From assembly GCF_000429365.1 (NCBI RefSeq), contig NZ_AUBS01000006.1, positions 62,001 through 126,000 on the forward strand: a DNA stretch of 64,000 bases. Reading direction: 5' to 3'. The position numbers and the translations under genes were made by a program. This DNA is from Pseudodonghicola xiamenensis DSM 18339. Its GTDB lineage: Bacteria; Pseudomonadota; Alphaproteobacteria; Rhodobacterales; Rhodobacteraceae. Positions 44,668-53,654 of the stretch are shown here, in pieces; position 1 is the first letter of the stretch; the number at the start of each line of letters is the position of its first letter. The notes beneath the pieces are model-generated. The model had not been told where the DNA came from. It made no database searches and saw only the letters and a program-made list of their open reading frames with translations.

Positions 44668-45689
44668 AGCTTTCCGCACGGGAGGCCGAACGCTATTTCG
44701 CCAAACCAGAGGCCGGACGTGCCGGCCTGCTGATCTATGGCGCAGACACCATGCGGGTGGCGCTGAAACGCCAGCAGGTACTCAAGGCGCTGCTGGGGGA
44801 AGCCGCCGAGGAAGAAATGCGCCTGAGCCGGCTGCAGGGCGGCGAACTGCGCAAGGATCCGGCGCAGCTTCTCGATGCGGTGAAGGCGGTCGGCTTCTTT
44901 CCCGGCGCCCGCGCGGTTTTCGTCGAAGACGCCACCGACACCATCGCCGCCGCCGTCTCTGCAGCACTGGAAGACTGGGCGCCAGGCGATGCGCAGATCG
45001 TGGTTGCCGCCGGATCGCTCAAGGCGACATCGAAGCTTCGCAAGGCCTTCGAGCTGCATCCCAACGCCTATGCGATGGGCCTTTACGATGACCCTCCCAG
45101 CCGGGAAGAAATCGAACGCACCCTGGCCGATGCCGGCATGCGCGACGTGCCGCGCGATTCCATGTCTGCCCTCACCGACTTGGCGAATGCCCTCGGCCCC
45201 GGCGATTTCGCCCGGCTGACCGAGAAGATCGCGCTTTACAAATTCCAGGACCAGAGCCCGCTCAGCCTGGAAGATATCGCCGCCTGCGCGCCGCGTTCGA
45301 CCGAAGCCGCGCTGGACGACATGTTCGACGTGGTGGCCGAAGGGCGCAGCCAGGAGATCGGCCCGTTGCTGCGCCGGCTGCAGGCGCAGGGAACCAACGC
45401 GGTGTCGCTCTGCATCGGGGCGACGCGCCATTTCCGCACCCTCTATACCGCCGCCGCCGACCCCGGCGGTCCGGCCTCAGGCGTCGGGCGGCTGCGGCCG
45501 CCGGTCTATGGCAAGCGGCGCGACCGGATCGTGCGGCAGGCCCAGGGCTGGGGCGCGATGCGACTGGAATCGGCGCTGACCCTCCTGACCGACACCGACC
45601 TGCAACTGCGTTCGGCCCAGCAAACGGCACCGGCGATGGCGCTGATGGAGCGCACGCTGATCCGACTGGCGATGATGGGCCGGCGCTGA
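44664..45689 (+). CDS. holA: DNA polymerase III subunit delta
   Basis: 341-residue clamp-loader subunit that opens the DnaN sliding clamp. The N terminus LLIYGADTMRVALKRQQVL and the region SLEDIAACAPRSTEAALDDMFD and LGPGDFARLTEKIALY match HolA. The start overlaps lptE (ATGA). Codes for a partner of dnaN found at 60.7 kb. Confidence 0.9.
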   Translation: MKLSAREAERYFAKPEAGRAGLLIYGADTMRVALKRQQVLKALLGEAAEEEMRLSRLQGGELRKDPAQLLDAVKAVGFFPGARAVFVEDATDTIAAAVSAALEDWAPGDAQIVVAAGSLKATSKLRKAFELHPNAYAMGLYDDPPSREEIERTLADAGMRDVPRDSMSALTDLANALGPGDFARLTEKIALYKFQDQSPLSLEDIAACAPRSTEAALDDMFDVVAEGRSQEIGPLLRRLQAQGTNAVSLCIGATRHFRTLYTAAADPGGPASGVGRLRPPVYGKRRDRIVRQAQGWGAMRLESALTLLTDTDLQLRSAQQTAPAMALMERTLIRLAMMGRR

Positions 45690-45784
45690 TCTGATCCCTC
45701 GGGCCGCGACAGGCAAAGCGCCCCTTGCGGTACCCGCCATCACCGCCGAAACTGCGACCAATCGAAAACAGGTAGGATACACCG

Positions 45785-46375
45785 ATGTATAAAGTCTATG
45801 GCGCCGTCGCCAGTCGCGCCCTCCGCGTGATCTGGATGCTGGAAGAGATCGGCCAGCCCTATGAGCTGTTCCAGATCAAGCCCAACAGTGCCGAAGCGCT
45901 GGCGCTGAACCCCTCGGGCAAGATCCCTGTCCTGGTCGACGGCGATGCGGTGCTGACCGATTCTGTCGCCATCATGACCTATCTGGCCGACAAGCATCAC
46001 ACCCTGACCTATCCCGCCGGAACCGTCGAGCGGGCCCATCAGGACGCCTTGATCCACACCCTGCTCGATGAATTCGACGCGGTGCTCTGGACCGCCGCGC
46101 GCCACCATGCCTTCCTGCCGGAAGAACTGCGGCTCCCCGGCATCTCGGACAGCCTGAAATGGGAGTTCGAACGCAATCTGGAACGTTTCGCCAAACGGTT
46201 TACCGGCCCCTTCCTGCAAGGCGACAAGATGACCATCGCGGATATCCTCTGCGTCCATTGCCTCGGCTGGGCCAAGGGCGCCGGCTTCCCGCTCGAGAAC
46301 GAGACAATGAACAACTATGCCAGAACCCTGCGCGAGCGCGATGCCTACAAGCGTTCCCTCGCTCAGATGGGCTGA
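45785..46375 (+). CDS. Glutathione S-transferase family protein
   Basis: 196 residues: N-terminal thioredoxin fold with the cis-Pro/gamma-glutamyl binding motif GKIPVLVDGDAVLTDSVAIM, and an all-helical C-terminal domain (FAKRFTGPFLQGDKMTIADILCVHCLGWA). The expected catalytic Ser/Tyr would be near the start of helix 1 (Ser11 in GAVASRALR). Substrate unknown. It converges on the flavoprotein gene, their 3' ends overlapping by 13 bases. Confidence 0.88.
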   Translation: MYKVYGAVASRALRVIWMLEEIGQPYELFQIKPNSAEALALNPSGKIPVLVDGDAVLTDSVAIMTYLADKHHTLTYPAGTVERAHQDALIHTLLDEFDAVLWTAARHHAFLPEELRLPGISDSLKWEFERNLERFAKRFTGPFLQGDKMTIADILCVHCLGWAKGAGFPLENETMNNYARTLRERDAYKRSLAQMG

Positions 46376-47568
46376 TCGCCCGCGCCCTTGATGCGGGCCG
46401 CCGCCGCGCGGCCCGCCCAGCGCCCGGTGGCGAGACAACCGGTCAGCAAATAGCCGCCAGTCGGCGCCTCCCAATCCAGCATCTCGCCGGCGCAATAGAC
46501 CCCGGGCTGCGCCCTGAGCATCAGATCGGCATCGAGCGCCGCCGCCGTCACCCCACCGGCGGTGGAAATCGCCTCGTCCATGGGGCGCAACCCGGCGTGA
46601 TGTATCGGCAGCTCCTTCAGCCGCTGCGCCAGGGTCTGCGGGCTTTCCGGCAGCGGCCGACTGAATTCCATCACCAATGCCATCCGCACCGGTTCCAGCT
46701 TCAGCGTCTTGCGCAAATGGTTCGACAGGCTGGTCTTTCGGCGCGGTCGCCCCAGGCGTTCCGCAACGGTCTCGACCGTCAGGTCAGGCAGCAGATCAAC
46801 GGTCAGGGGGGCGCCGCTGCGCAGGGCCGGGGTCAGCGGATAAAGCCCGCCACCTTCCAGCCCGCGGCTTGAAATCACCGCCTCGCCGCGGGACGACAGC
46901 CCCCCGGCATCGAAGCGCACCCCTTTGATCGGGGCGCCGAAGCGGGCCCGCATCACCGGCGACCATTCGACCAGCAGCCCGACGTTCGATGGCGCGAAGG
47001 GGGCCAGCTCCACCCCCTGTTCCGCCAACAGCCCTGCCCAGGCCCCATCGGACCCGAGCCGCGCCCAGCTCGCCCCGCCCAGTGCCAGAACCGTCACCCG
47101 CGGGCGAAGGCACAGCGGCCCCGCCGGCGTGTCGAAACCAAGCCCGCCGTCGCCCCAGCCGGTCCAGCGCCAGCGGGTTCGCCAAGACACCCCCAGCCCC
47201 TCGAGCCGCGCCAGCCAGGCCCTGAGCAGCGGAGAGGCCTTCATCGCTTCGGGAAACACCCTCCCGGTCGACCCGGTGAACAGAGATTGCCCCAGCCCGC
47301 GTGCCCACTGCTGCACCTGATCCGGCCCGAAATCGCGCAGCATCGGCCCCAGCCAATCTGCCGCATCGCCATAGGCGGCCAGAAACGGCTCGACAGGGTC
47401 GTCCTTGGTCAGGTTCAACCCCGATTTTCCCGCCATCAGCAGCTTACGCCCCAGCGACGGCTTGGCCTCGACCACTAGGGTCGACACTCCAGCGCGGCCC
47501 AAGATCTCGGCCGCCATCAACCCGGCCGGCCCCGCCCCGATCACCACCGCCTCGGGATTGCCCTGCAT
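46363..47568 (-). CDS. BaiN/RdsA-type NAD(P)/FAD-dependent oxidoreductase (TIGR03862-like)
   Basis: Flavoprotein of about 401 residues. The FAD dinucleotide fold starts at once (AVVIGAGPAGLMAAEIL), with GRKLLMAGKSGLNLTKDD, LALGGASWARLGSDG, and the C-terminal STAGGVTAAALDADLM and GLYCAGE-like VYCAGEMLDWEAPTGGY. ATG 47568 with GGGG upstream is chosen over 47604. Members of this HI0933-related family are of unclear substrate. Its 3' end overlaps the convergent GST gene. Confidence 0.87.
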   Translation of the reverse strand: MQGNPEAVVIGAGPAGLMAAEILGRAGVSTLVVEAKPSLGRKLLMAGKSGLNLTKDDPVEPFLAAYGDAADWLGPMLRDFGPDQVQQWARGLGQSLFTGSTGRVFPEAMKASPLLRAWLARLEGLGVSWRTRWRWTGWGDGGLGFDTPAGPLCLRPRVTVLALGGASWARLGSDGAWAGLLAEQGVELAPFAPSNVGLLVEWSPVMRARFGAPIKGVRFDAGGLSSRGEAVISSRGLEGGGLYPLTPALRSGAPLTVDLLPDLTVETVAERLGRPRRKTSLSNHLRKTLKLEPVRMALVMEFSRPLPESPQTLAQRLKELPIHHAGLRPMDEAISTAGGVTAAALDADLMLRAQPGVYCAGEMLDWEAPTGGYLLTGCLATGRWAGRAAAARIKGAGDQPI

Positions 47569-47617
47569 CCCCAATTCCGTCACCCTGTCCGCTCCACGCC
47601 CCATTCGATCTGCCCCG

Positions 47618-47920
47618 ATGCCAGATGATGCCGATCCGATCTGCCCGCTCTGTCTCCGCCCGATCCCGCGGGAGGTGCCGCAAAGCCTGCATCACCTGAT
47701 CCCCAAGCTCAAAAGCGGCAAGGGCGGGCCGACCGTCCTGCTGCATGATATCTGCCACCGCGAAATCCACGCCAGCCTGACCGAAGGACAACTGGCACAG
47801 GACTACAGCACCATCGCCGCGCTGCACAGCCATCCGCGCCTGGCGAAATTCATCGCCTGGGTCAGCAAGCGCCCGCCCGGCTTCCGCTCACGGATACCGG
47901 GCAGGCGTCGAAAACGCTGA
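47618..47920 (+). CDS. Small HNH endonuclease-like protein
   Basis: 100 residues. The pattern CPLC (residues about 9-12), LHHLIPK and DICHREIHA matches the HNH fold with zinc-binding cysteine pairs, the sequence of core residues being H-H-x(n)-C-x2-x-H. ATG 47618 is the first sensible start; the Shine-Dalgarno is weak. Basic C terminus (RRRKR) fits nucleic-acid contact. Conserved stand-alone HNH proteins of this size are common in the group and their role is not known. Confidence 0.8.
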   Translation: MPDDADPICPLCLRPIPREVPQSLHHLIPKLKSGKGGPTVLLHDICHREIHASLTEGQLAQDYSTIAALHSHPRLAKFIAWVSKRPPGFRSRIPGRRRKR

Positions 47921-47940
47921 TCGCCCAAGCGCCTCCCAGG

Positions 47941-47973
47941 CTTCTTCTCGTCGCAAATACGGCCGCCGGAGGC
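47941..47973 (+). repeat. Interspersed intergenic repeat, copy A
   Basis: 33-base element beginning CTTCTTCTCG and ending GGCCGCCGGAGGC; 30 of 33 bases match the copy at 60681-60713. It lies just beyond the 3' end of the minus-strand crotonase gene. This type of element is frequent after genes in Rhodobacteraceae. Confidence 0.65.
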
Positions 47974-48000
47974 TCCCGCCGCCGATGCGCCGCCAACCGC

Positions 48001-48618
48001 TCAAGACTCAGGCGTGCACAGCGCCCCGATCGCCCGGGCAATCTCCGGATCGGCGGCGCAACTGTCGGCGACCAGCGACCGCGCGGTCTCGATCAGCGCC
48101 TCGGGTTCGACGATGCGGTCGATCAGACCGAAGGTCAGCGCCTCCTCCGCGGTGATCTTCTGGCCACCCATCAGGATCAGCTTGGTGCGCGCCGGACCGA
48201 TCAGTGCAGCCATCCGCTTCGGATCGGAGGGCTGCGGCAGGAACCCCAGCTTCATCACCGGATAGAAGAATTTCGCCGAAGGTACCGCGATCCTGAGATC
48301 ACAGGCCAATGCCATGCCGGTCGCACCGCCCGCCAGCGTGCCGTTCAATGCCGCCACGGTCAGCCCCGGCAGCGCCGCGATGGCGCCCGACAGCCGCTCC
48401 CACAAATCCGAGGTCGCCAGCCCCGCCCGCGCCGCCTCGAGATCGGCCCCGGCGCTGAACACCTTGCCGGCCCCGGTCAGGATCAGCGCCCTGGCCTCGC
48501 CGGCGCTCTCGGCGATGCCGACCAGTTCATCCAGCATCGCCTCGGTCAGCGAATTGGCCTTGTCCTGACGGTCGATCGTGACGATCCACAGCCCGTCCTC
48601 CTGATCCAGCCTGATCAT
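48001..48618 (-). CDS. Short enoyl-CoA hydratase/isomerase family protein
   Basis: Crotonase-fold protein of 205 residues, about 50 shorter than usual: the C-terminal helices that normally cover the active site and make the trimer contact are reduced. The oxyanion hole (FSAGADLE, AGGATGMALACDLR) is kept. The usual catalytic glutamates are not evident: the first site reads TGMA, so hydration is doubtful and isomerase or other activity is possible. Start overlaps the SDR stop (ATGA). Confidence 0.8.
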   Translation of the reverse strand: MIRLDQEDGLWIVTIDRQDKANSLTEAMLDELVGIAESAGEARALILTGAGKVFSAGADLEAARAGLATSDLWERLSGAIAALPGLTVAALNGTLAGGATGMALACDLRIAVPSAKFFYPVMKLGFLPQPSDPKRMAALIGPARTKLILMGGQKITAEEALTFGLIDRIVEPEALIETARSLVADSCAADPEIARAIGALCTPES

Positions 48619-49364
48619 TGCAGCCCCACTTTCTGACGGATCACCGGTTCCCGCAGAGAAATTTCCTGGCCGATGAATTCATCGGCCTCAGCCGAACACA
48701 TCCACAGCAGCGTCCGCGCCGGCCACTCGGGCGGGACATGGTCCGACCAATCCAGCGCGCTGACCGGATTAAGCCCGCTCGCCTTGATCTCGCGCTGCAT
48801 CTGTGTCGCCACCGTCCCCGGGCTCAGCCCCAGGGCGCGAATGCCATTGCCGCGTTCTTCCAGATCGAGCGCCGCGGTCAGCATCGCCGCCCCGGCCTTC
48901 GAGGCGCAATAGGCGCTCCAGCCCTCAAGCGGACGATGCGCAGCGCCTGAGCTGATCGTCAGCACCGTGCCGCTGCCAGCGGCATGCATCACCGGCAGTA
49001 CCGCGCGCATGCCGTTGAAGACACCCTTCAGGTTGATGTCGATCAGCCTGCCCCAGGCCTCGGGATCGGCCTCGCCCAGCCGGGCGATCGGGTCGATCAC
49101 CCCGGCGTTGCCGATCAGCACGTCGAGCCCACCGAAGGTCTCGACCGTGCGGGCAACAGCGGCCTCCATATCCGCAAAGCGGCTGACATCGGCGCCAAGC
49201 GCCAACGCCTTCGGCCCGATCTCGGCCGCCAACGCCTCGATCGCCGACGCACTTCGCGCCAAAAGCACCACATTGGCGCCAGCCTTGGCGAAAACCCGCC
49301 CGGCCTCGGCCCCGATGCCCCGGCTCGCACCTGTGATCAACACCGTCCGCCCCGTCATATCCAT
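48615..49364 (-). CDS. Short-chain dehydrogenase/reductase
   Basis: Classical SDR of 249 residues: TGASRGIG (cofactor loop, about 11-18), NAG (about 90-92), the catalytic Ser in LTISSGAA and YCASKAG with Tyr and Lys. Asp/Arg after the second strand was not used to decide NAD against NADP. The pairing with a crotonase (four-base overlap) suggests a short acyl-CoA or ketone pathway. Substrate unknown. Confidence 0.9.
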   Translation of the reverse strand: MDMTGRTVLITGASRGIGAEAGRVFAKAGANVVLLARSASAIEALAAEIGPKALALGADVSRFADMEAAVARTVETFGGLDVLIGNAGVIDPIARLGEADPEAWGRLIDINLKGVFNGMRAVLPVMHAAGSGTVLTISSGAAHRPLEGWSAYCASKAGAAMLTAALDLEERGNGIRALGLSPGTVATQMQREIKASGLNPVSALDWSDHVPPEWPARTLLWMCSAEADEFIGQEISLREPVIRQKVGLQ

Positions 49365-49525
49365 CGCGAAAATCCCAGCTATCCCTGTGTTTTATCGTGG
49401 TACTGCGCGGCGGCGCCCGGGTCCAGCCCCCGCCCCGACCTGCGCCGCTTCGCCACTTGACTTCCCCTTGACGCCCCGGCACCGAGAACAGAGCATAAGG
49501 TCAAAATTTCCAGGAGGACCATTTT

Positions 49526-51040
49526 ATGAAAACACGTCTTTTGCAGGGAACGGCTGCGGCGCTGATCCTGTCCTGCTCCGCCCAGATGGCGCTGGCCGAC
49601 CTGTCCCCCCAGGACGTGTGGTCGGACTGGAAAGACTACATGACCTCCCATGGTTACGAGCTGGACGCGACGGAAACGCTGTTCAACAACACGCTGACGA
49701 TCGGCGACCCCTCCCTCACCATGGAGCTGCCCGATGACCAGGGCAAGCTGACCGTCAGCTTCGGCACCCTGGTGTTCCGCGACAACGGCGACGGCAGCGT
49801 TTCGCTCGATATGCCCGAAACCATGCCGCTGCACATCCAGACCACCGGCGGCGAGGACGAGATGGACGCGCAGCTCAAGCTGACGCAACTGGGGGCCAGC
49901 GTGGTCTTCACGGGCTCTCCCGAGGAGATAACGCAGAACTACCGCTCGGCGGAAATGGTCGTCGCCTATTCCAGCCTGTCCGTGAATAACGAACCGCTGC
50001 CCGCCGATGCATTGCGCGCGGCGGTGGCAGGGAAACAGATCATCAGCACCTCCCGTATGACGAAGGCCGACGAGAGCCGAAGCTACGTCCAATCCGGCAG
50101 CATGGAAGAGCTGAGCGCTGATTTCTTCTTCAGTGACCCGGACACCCCCGATGAGGGCCTTTATACCCTCGCCCTGAAAAATCTGACCTTCGAAGGCCAG
50201 ACCACCGTGCCGGATGCGCTGGCAGTCGCCGACTTCACCCAGATGCTTGAGCAAGGGTTCGACTATAACGCCCGCTTCACTTTCGACAGCGGCTCTTCGC
50301 GGCTCAACGGCAAGGCAGAGGGTCAGGATTTCACCATGACCTCGACCTCGGCGGGCGGCAGTTTCGCTTCGGGGATGAGCAAGGGCGCACTGTCCTATGA
50401 CGTTCTGCAAAACGATAGCGAAATCGTGGTGCAGACCAGCGACCTGCCCTTCCCGATCTCGCTGGCAAGCGACAAGATGGGGTTCAAGCTGAACGTGCCT
50501 CTGGTCAAATCCGAGAACGAACAACCCTTTGCCTTCGGGTTGACGCTGGTCGGCTTCACCATGCCGGAAGAACTGTGGGGCATCTTCGATCCGGGCCAGA
50601 TCCTGCCGCGCGATCCGGCGACCGCCATTCTCGATCTGGACGGCAAGGCGCGGGTTCTGGCGAATATCTTCGATCCGAAGTTCGAGGAAAGCCCCGAAAC
50701 CCCGGCCGAACTGACCGCGCTGACGATCAATGACCTGCAGCTTTCCGCTGCCGGCACCAGCCTGACCGCTAAAGGCAGCTTCACCTTCGACAACAGCGAC
50801 GTGACCACCTTCGACGGCCTGCCGGCACCGGACGGCACCGCGGATCTGCAACTGACCGGCGGCAACGGGCTGATCGACAAGCTGATCCAGATGGGCTTCA
50901 TCTCAGATCAGGACGCCATGGGCGCACGGATGATGATGGGCATGCTGGGCACCCCGGGCGAGGGCGACGATACGCTGACCTCGCATATCGAAGTGAAACC
51001 CTCGGGCCAAATCTTCGCCAACGGCCAGCGCCTCAAGTAA
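49526..51040 (+). CDS. DUF2125 family secreted protein
   Basis: 504 residues, signal peptide MKTRLLQGTAAALILSCSAQMALA, then a long beta-rich body with repeating amphipathic strands (TDLPFPISLASDKMGFKLNVPL, PDGTADLQLTGGNGLIDKLIQMG), the DUF2125 pattern. Such elongated beta proteins are distantly like AsmA/TamB-type envelope proteins; a lipid transport role would be inference. Preceded by AGGAGG and an ordinary intergenic gap; transcribed alone. Confidence 0.8.
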   Translation: MKTRLLQGTAAALILSCSAQMALADLSPQDVWSDWKDYMTSHGYELDATETLFNNTLTIGDPSLTMELPDDQGKLTVSFGTLVFRDNGDGSVSLDMPETMPLHIQTTGGEDEMDAQLKLTQLGASVVFTGSPEEITQNYRSAEMVVAYSSLSVNNEPLPADALRAAVAGKQIISTSRMTKADESRSYVQSGSMEELSADFFFSDPDTPDEGLYTLALKNLTFEGQTTVPDALAVADFTQMLEQGFDYNARFTFDSGSSRLNGKAEGQDFTMTSTSAGGSFASGMSKGALSYDVLQNDSEIVVQTSDLPFPISLASDKMGFKLNVPLVKSENEQPFAFGLTLVGFTMPEELWGIFDPGQILPRDPATAILDLDGKARVLANIFDPKFEESPETPAELTALTINDLQLSAAGTSLTAKGSFTFDNSDVTTFDGLPAPDGTADLQLTGGNGLIDKLIQMGFISDQDAMGARMMMGMLGTPGEGDDTLTSHIEVKPSGQIFANGQRLK

Positions 51041-51191
51041 TCCCGACGCAATACCGCCGCGGGGCCGGTCACCACCGGCCCCGATGGCCTTCTCGCCTGG
51101 AAATTCCGCCCTTCCCTTGCAGCGGCGCGGTTCCGAGGCTACCTCCTGTCAGGCCCTTGAGGCCGCCCATACCCGCAAGCAGGAGCCCCCA

Positions 51192-52538
51192 ATGACCCAG
51201 TCCCCGGAAGAGCTTTGCCAGGCCCTGCTGACGGCCGCCCGTGTTGCCGGCGCCGACAGCGCGGATGCCATCGCGATCGAAAGCGGCTCCGTTGAAATCG
51301 ACATCCGCGCCGGCGCGCTGGAAAAGGCCGAACGCGCCGAAAGCACCGATCTGGGATTGCGGATCTTCGTCGGCCAGCGCTCCGCCGTCGTTTCGGCCTC
51401 CGACACCCGGGCGGAAACCCTGGCCGCGATGGCCGAGCGCGCGGTCTTCATGGCACGCGAAGCGCCCGAAGATCCCTATACCGGTCTCGCCAATCCCGAC
51501 CAGCTTGCGGCAGATTGGGATCTGGCTGCGCTCGAACTTGCGGACCCCGCGTCCGAACCCGATCCACAGGCGCTGCAAGCCGATGCACTGGCGGCCGAGG
51601 CCGCCGCGCTGGCCATCGAGGGCGTCACCCAGGTGCAAGCCGCCGGGGCCGGATATGGCCGCAGCCGGGTGCACCTGGCCGCCAGCAACGGATTTTCCGG
51701 CGGCTATGAACGCACCAGCCGCTCCACCTCCTGCGTGGCCATCGCCGGAACCGGCACCGGGATGGAGCGCGATTACGATGGCGACAGCCGCACCTTCCAA
51801 AGCGATCTGCGCAGCCCTGAAGAGATCGGCCGCCGCGCCGGGGAACGCGCGATCGAACGGCTTGGCGCGCGCAAACCGGTGACAGGCACCTATCCGGTTC
51901 TCTTCGATGAACGCATCGCCGCATCGCTGATCGGCCATCTGCTGGCCGCTGCCAATGGTGCCGCGGTGGCGCGCGGCTCCTCCTGGCTGAAGGACGACCT
52001 GGGCCAGCAGGTGCTGCCCGAAGGCCTTTCGGTGATCGAGGATCCGTTCCGCCCGCGCATTGCCGGCTCCCGCCCCTTCGATGCCGAAGGGCTGCCGACC
52101 GCCCGGCGCGCCATCGTCGAAAACGGCACACTGACCGGCTGGACGCTCGATCTGGCCAGCGCGCGGAAACTGGGCATGACCCCCACCGGCAATGCGGCGC
52201 GCGGCGTCTCCTCGGGCCCGTCGCCGGTGAACTGGAACCTCGCCCTGACCCAGGGCAATGCCAGCCGCGACGATCTGATCCGCGACATGGGCACCGGGCT
52301 GCTGGTCACCTCGATGATCGGATCGACCATCAACCCCAATACCGGCGATTATTCCCGTGGGGCCGCCGGCTTCTGGATCGAGGCGGGAGAGATCGCCTAT
52401 CCGGTCAACGAATGCACCATCGCCGGAAATCTGCGCGACATGTTGATGCGGATCATTCCCGCCAACGACGCACGCACCTATCTATCACGCGTGGTCCCCT
52501 CTTTGCTGATCGAAGGAATGACGCTTGCCGGCAACTGA
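51192..52538 (+). CDS. pmbA: TldD/PmbA family metalloprotease-like protein
   Basis: 448 residues from ATG 51192 (AGGAG at seven bases). PmbA (TldE) pairs with TldD to degrade or process peptides; PmbA itself lacks the zinc site. Visible are [48 protein letters not shown] and the [31 protein letters not shown] end typical of the family. No HExxxH motif, which makes PmbA rather than TldD the better name. 3' end overlaps the phosphatase gene by 14 bases. Confidence 0.9.
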   Translation: [448 protein letters not shown]

Positions 52539-53340
52539 CCTGCCCCTGCTGATCGATACCGCCCGCGCCGCCGGCGACATCGCCTGCCGTTACTCCGGCC
52601 CCGAGGCCAAACGCTGGGAGAAACCCGGCGGCGCCGGCCCCGTGACCGAGGCCGACCTGGCGGTGAACGAGATGCTGGAAGACCGGCTGCGCGCGGCCCG
52701 GCCCGATTACGGCTGGCTGTCGGAGGAAAGCGAGGACAATGCCGATCGGCTGGGCCATGACCGCATTTTCATCGTCGACCCGATCGACGGCACCCGCGGC
52801 TTTGCCGAAGGTGACAGCAACTGGGCCCATGCACTGGCCGTGACCGAAGCCGGCCGGGTGACTGCGGCGGTGATCTATCTGCCGATGCGTGATCTGCTCT
52901 ATTCCGCCGCCCGTGGCGCCGGAGCCTGGCTTAACGGCACCCCGATCCAGGCTGCCAATGCCACCGATCTGGCCCAGGCGACCATTCTGGCGACCCGCCC
53001 CAATCTAGACCCCCGGCACTGGCGCGGCGGTATCTTTCCCGGCTTCAAAAGCGCCTATCGGTCCTCGCTCGCCTTCCGGATGGCACTGGTCGCACAGGGC
53101 CGCTTCGACGCAATGCTGACGCTCAGACCCAGCTGGGAATGGGATATTGCCGCCGGAGATCTGATCCTGAGCGAGGCCGGCGCCCGCTGTACCGACCGCA
53201 ACGGCACTGAATTACGCTTCAATAATCCCCGCCCCCAGGTCAACGGGGTGATCGCCGCAGGCCCCCGGTTGCACGACCGGCTGGCCACCGCGCTCGCCCC
53301 CGAGCTGGTATTACCAGACCCCGCCCAACCGGGATCTTGA
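52525..53340 (+). CDS. Inositol monophosphatase family protein (CysQ-like), TTG start
   Basis: Mg/Li-sensitive phosphatase of 271 residues. The TTG at 52525 is used because AAGGA lies seven bases before it and no ATG fits; ATG 52518 is out of frame. Motifs: WLSEESEDN (metal Glu), DPIDGTRGF (metal Asp) and WEWDIAAGDLILSEAGARCT. Candidates are 3'(2'),5'-bisphosphate nucleotidase or inositol monophosphatase. It overlaps pmbA by 14 bases and is followed by DUF4170 and Kdo transferase genes. Confidence 0.87.
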   Translation: MPATDLPLLIDTARAAGDIACRYSGPEAKRWEKPGGAGPVTEADLAVNEMLEDRLRAARPDYGWLSEESEDNADRLGHDRIFIVDPIDGTRGFAEGDSNWAHALAVTEAGRVTAAVIYLPMRDLLYSAARGAGAWLNGTPIQAANATDLAQATILATRPNLDPRHWRGGIFPGFKSAYRSSLAFRMALVAQGRFDAMLTLRPSWEWDIAAGDLILSEAGARCTDRNGTELRFNNPRPQVNGVIAAGPRLHDRLATALAPELVLPDPAQPGS

Positions 53341-53407
53341 CCCCCGGCGCCCAAGGCGTAGGGTGCGCCCAGCCTCGGACCGGCTGACAAGCGGAAAGGA
53401 AAGCGCC

Positions 53408-53650
53408 ATGGCCCAACGTCTGCATCTCGTCTTCGGAGGTGAGTTGGTCGACCCCTCCAAAAGCGTCTTCAAGGACGTCAACGACATTCATATCGTTGGC
53501 ATGTATCCGGATTACGAATCCGCCTATGCCGCCTGGAAGGCCGAAGCGCAGCGCACCGTCGACGATGCCCACATGCGCTATTTCATCGCCCATATCCACC
53601 GGCTCCGCGACGAGGAACTCGAAGCCTCCTCGACCGAAGAACTGGGCTGA
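53408..53650 (+). CDS. DUF4170 protein
   Basis: 80 residues starting MAQRLHLVFGGELVDPSKSVFKDVNDIHIVGMYPDYESAY, the pattern of DUF4170, a conserved small protein found just upstream of the Kdo transferase in Rhodobacterales. ATG 53408 follows GGAAAGGAAAG. Function unknown; location suggests an envelope or lipid A link. Confidence 0.85.
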   Translation: MAQRLHLVFGGELVDPSKSVFKDVNDIHIVGMYPDYESAYAAWKAEAQRTVDDAHMRYFIAHIHRLRDEELEASSTEELG

Positions 53651-53654
53651 GCCC

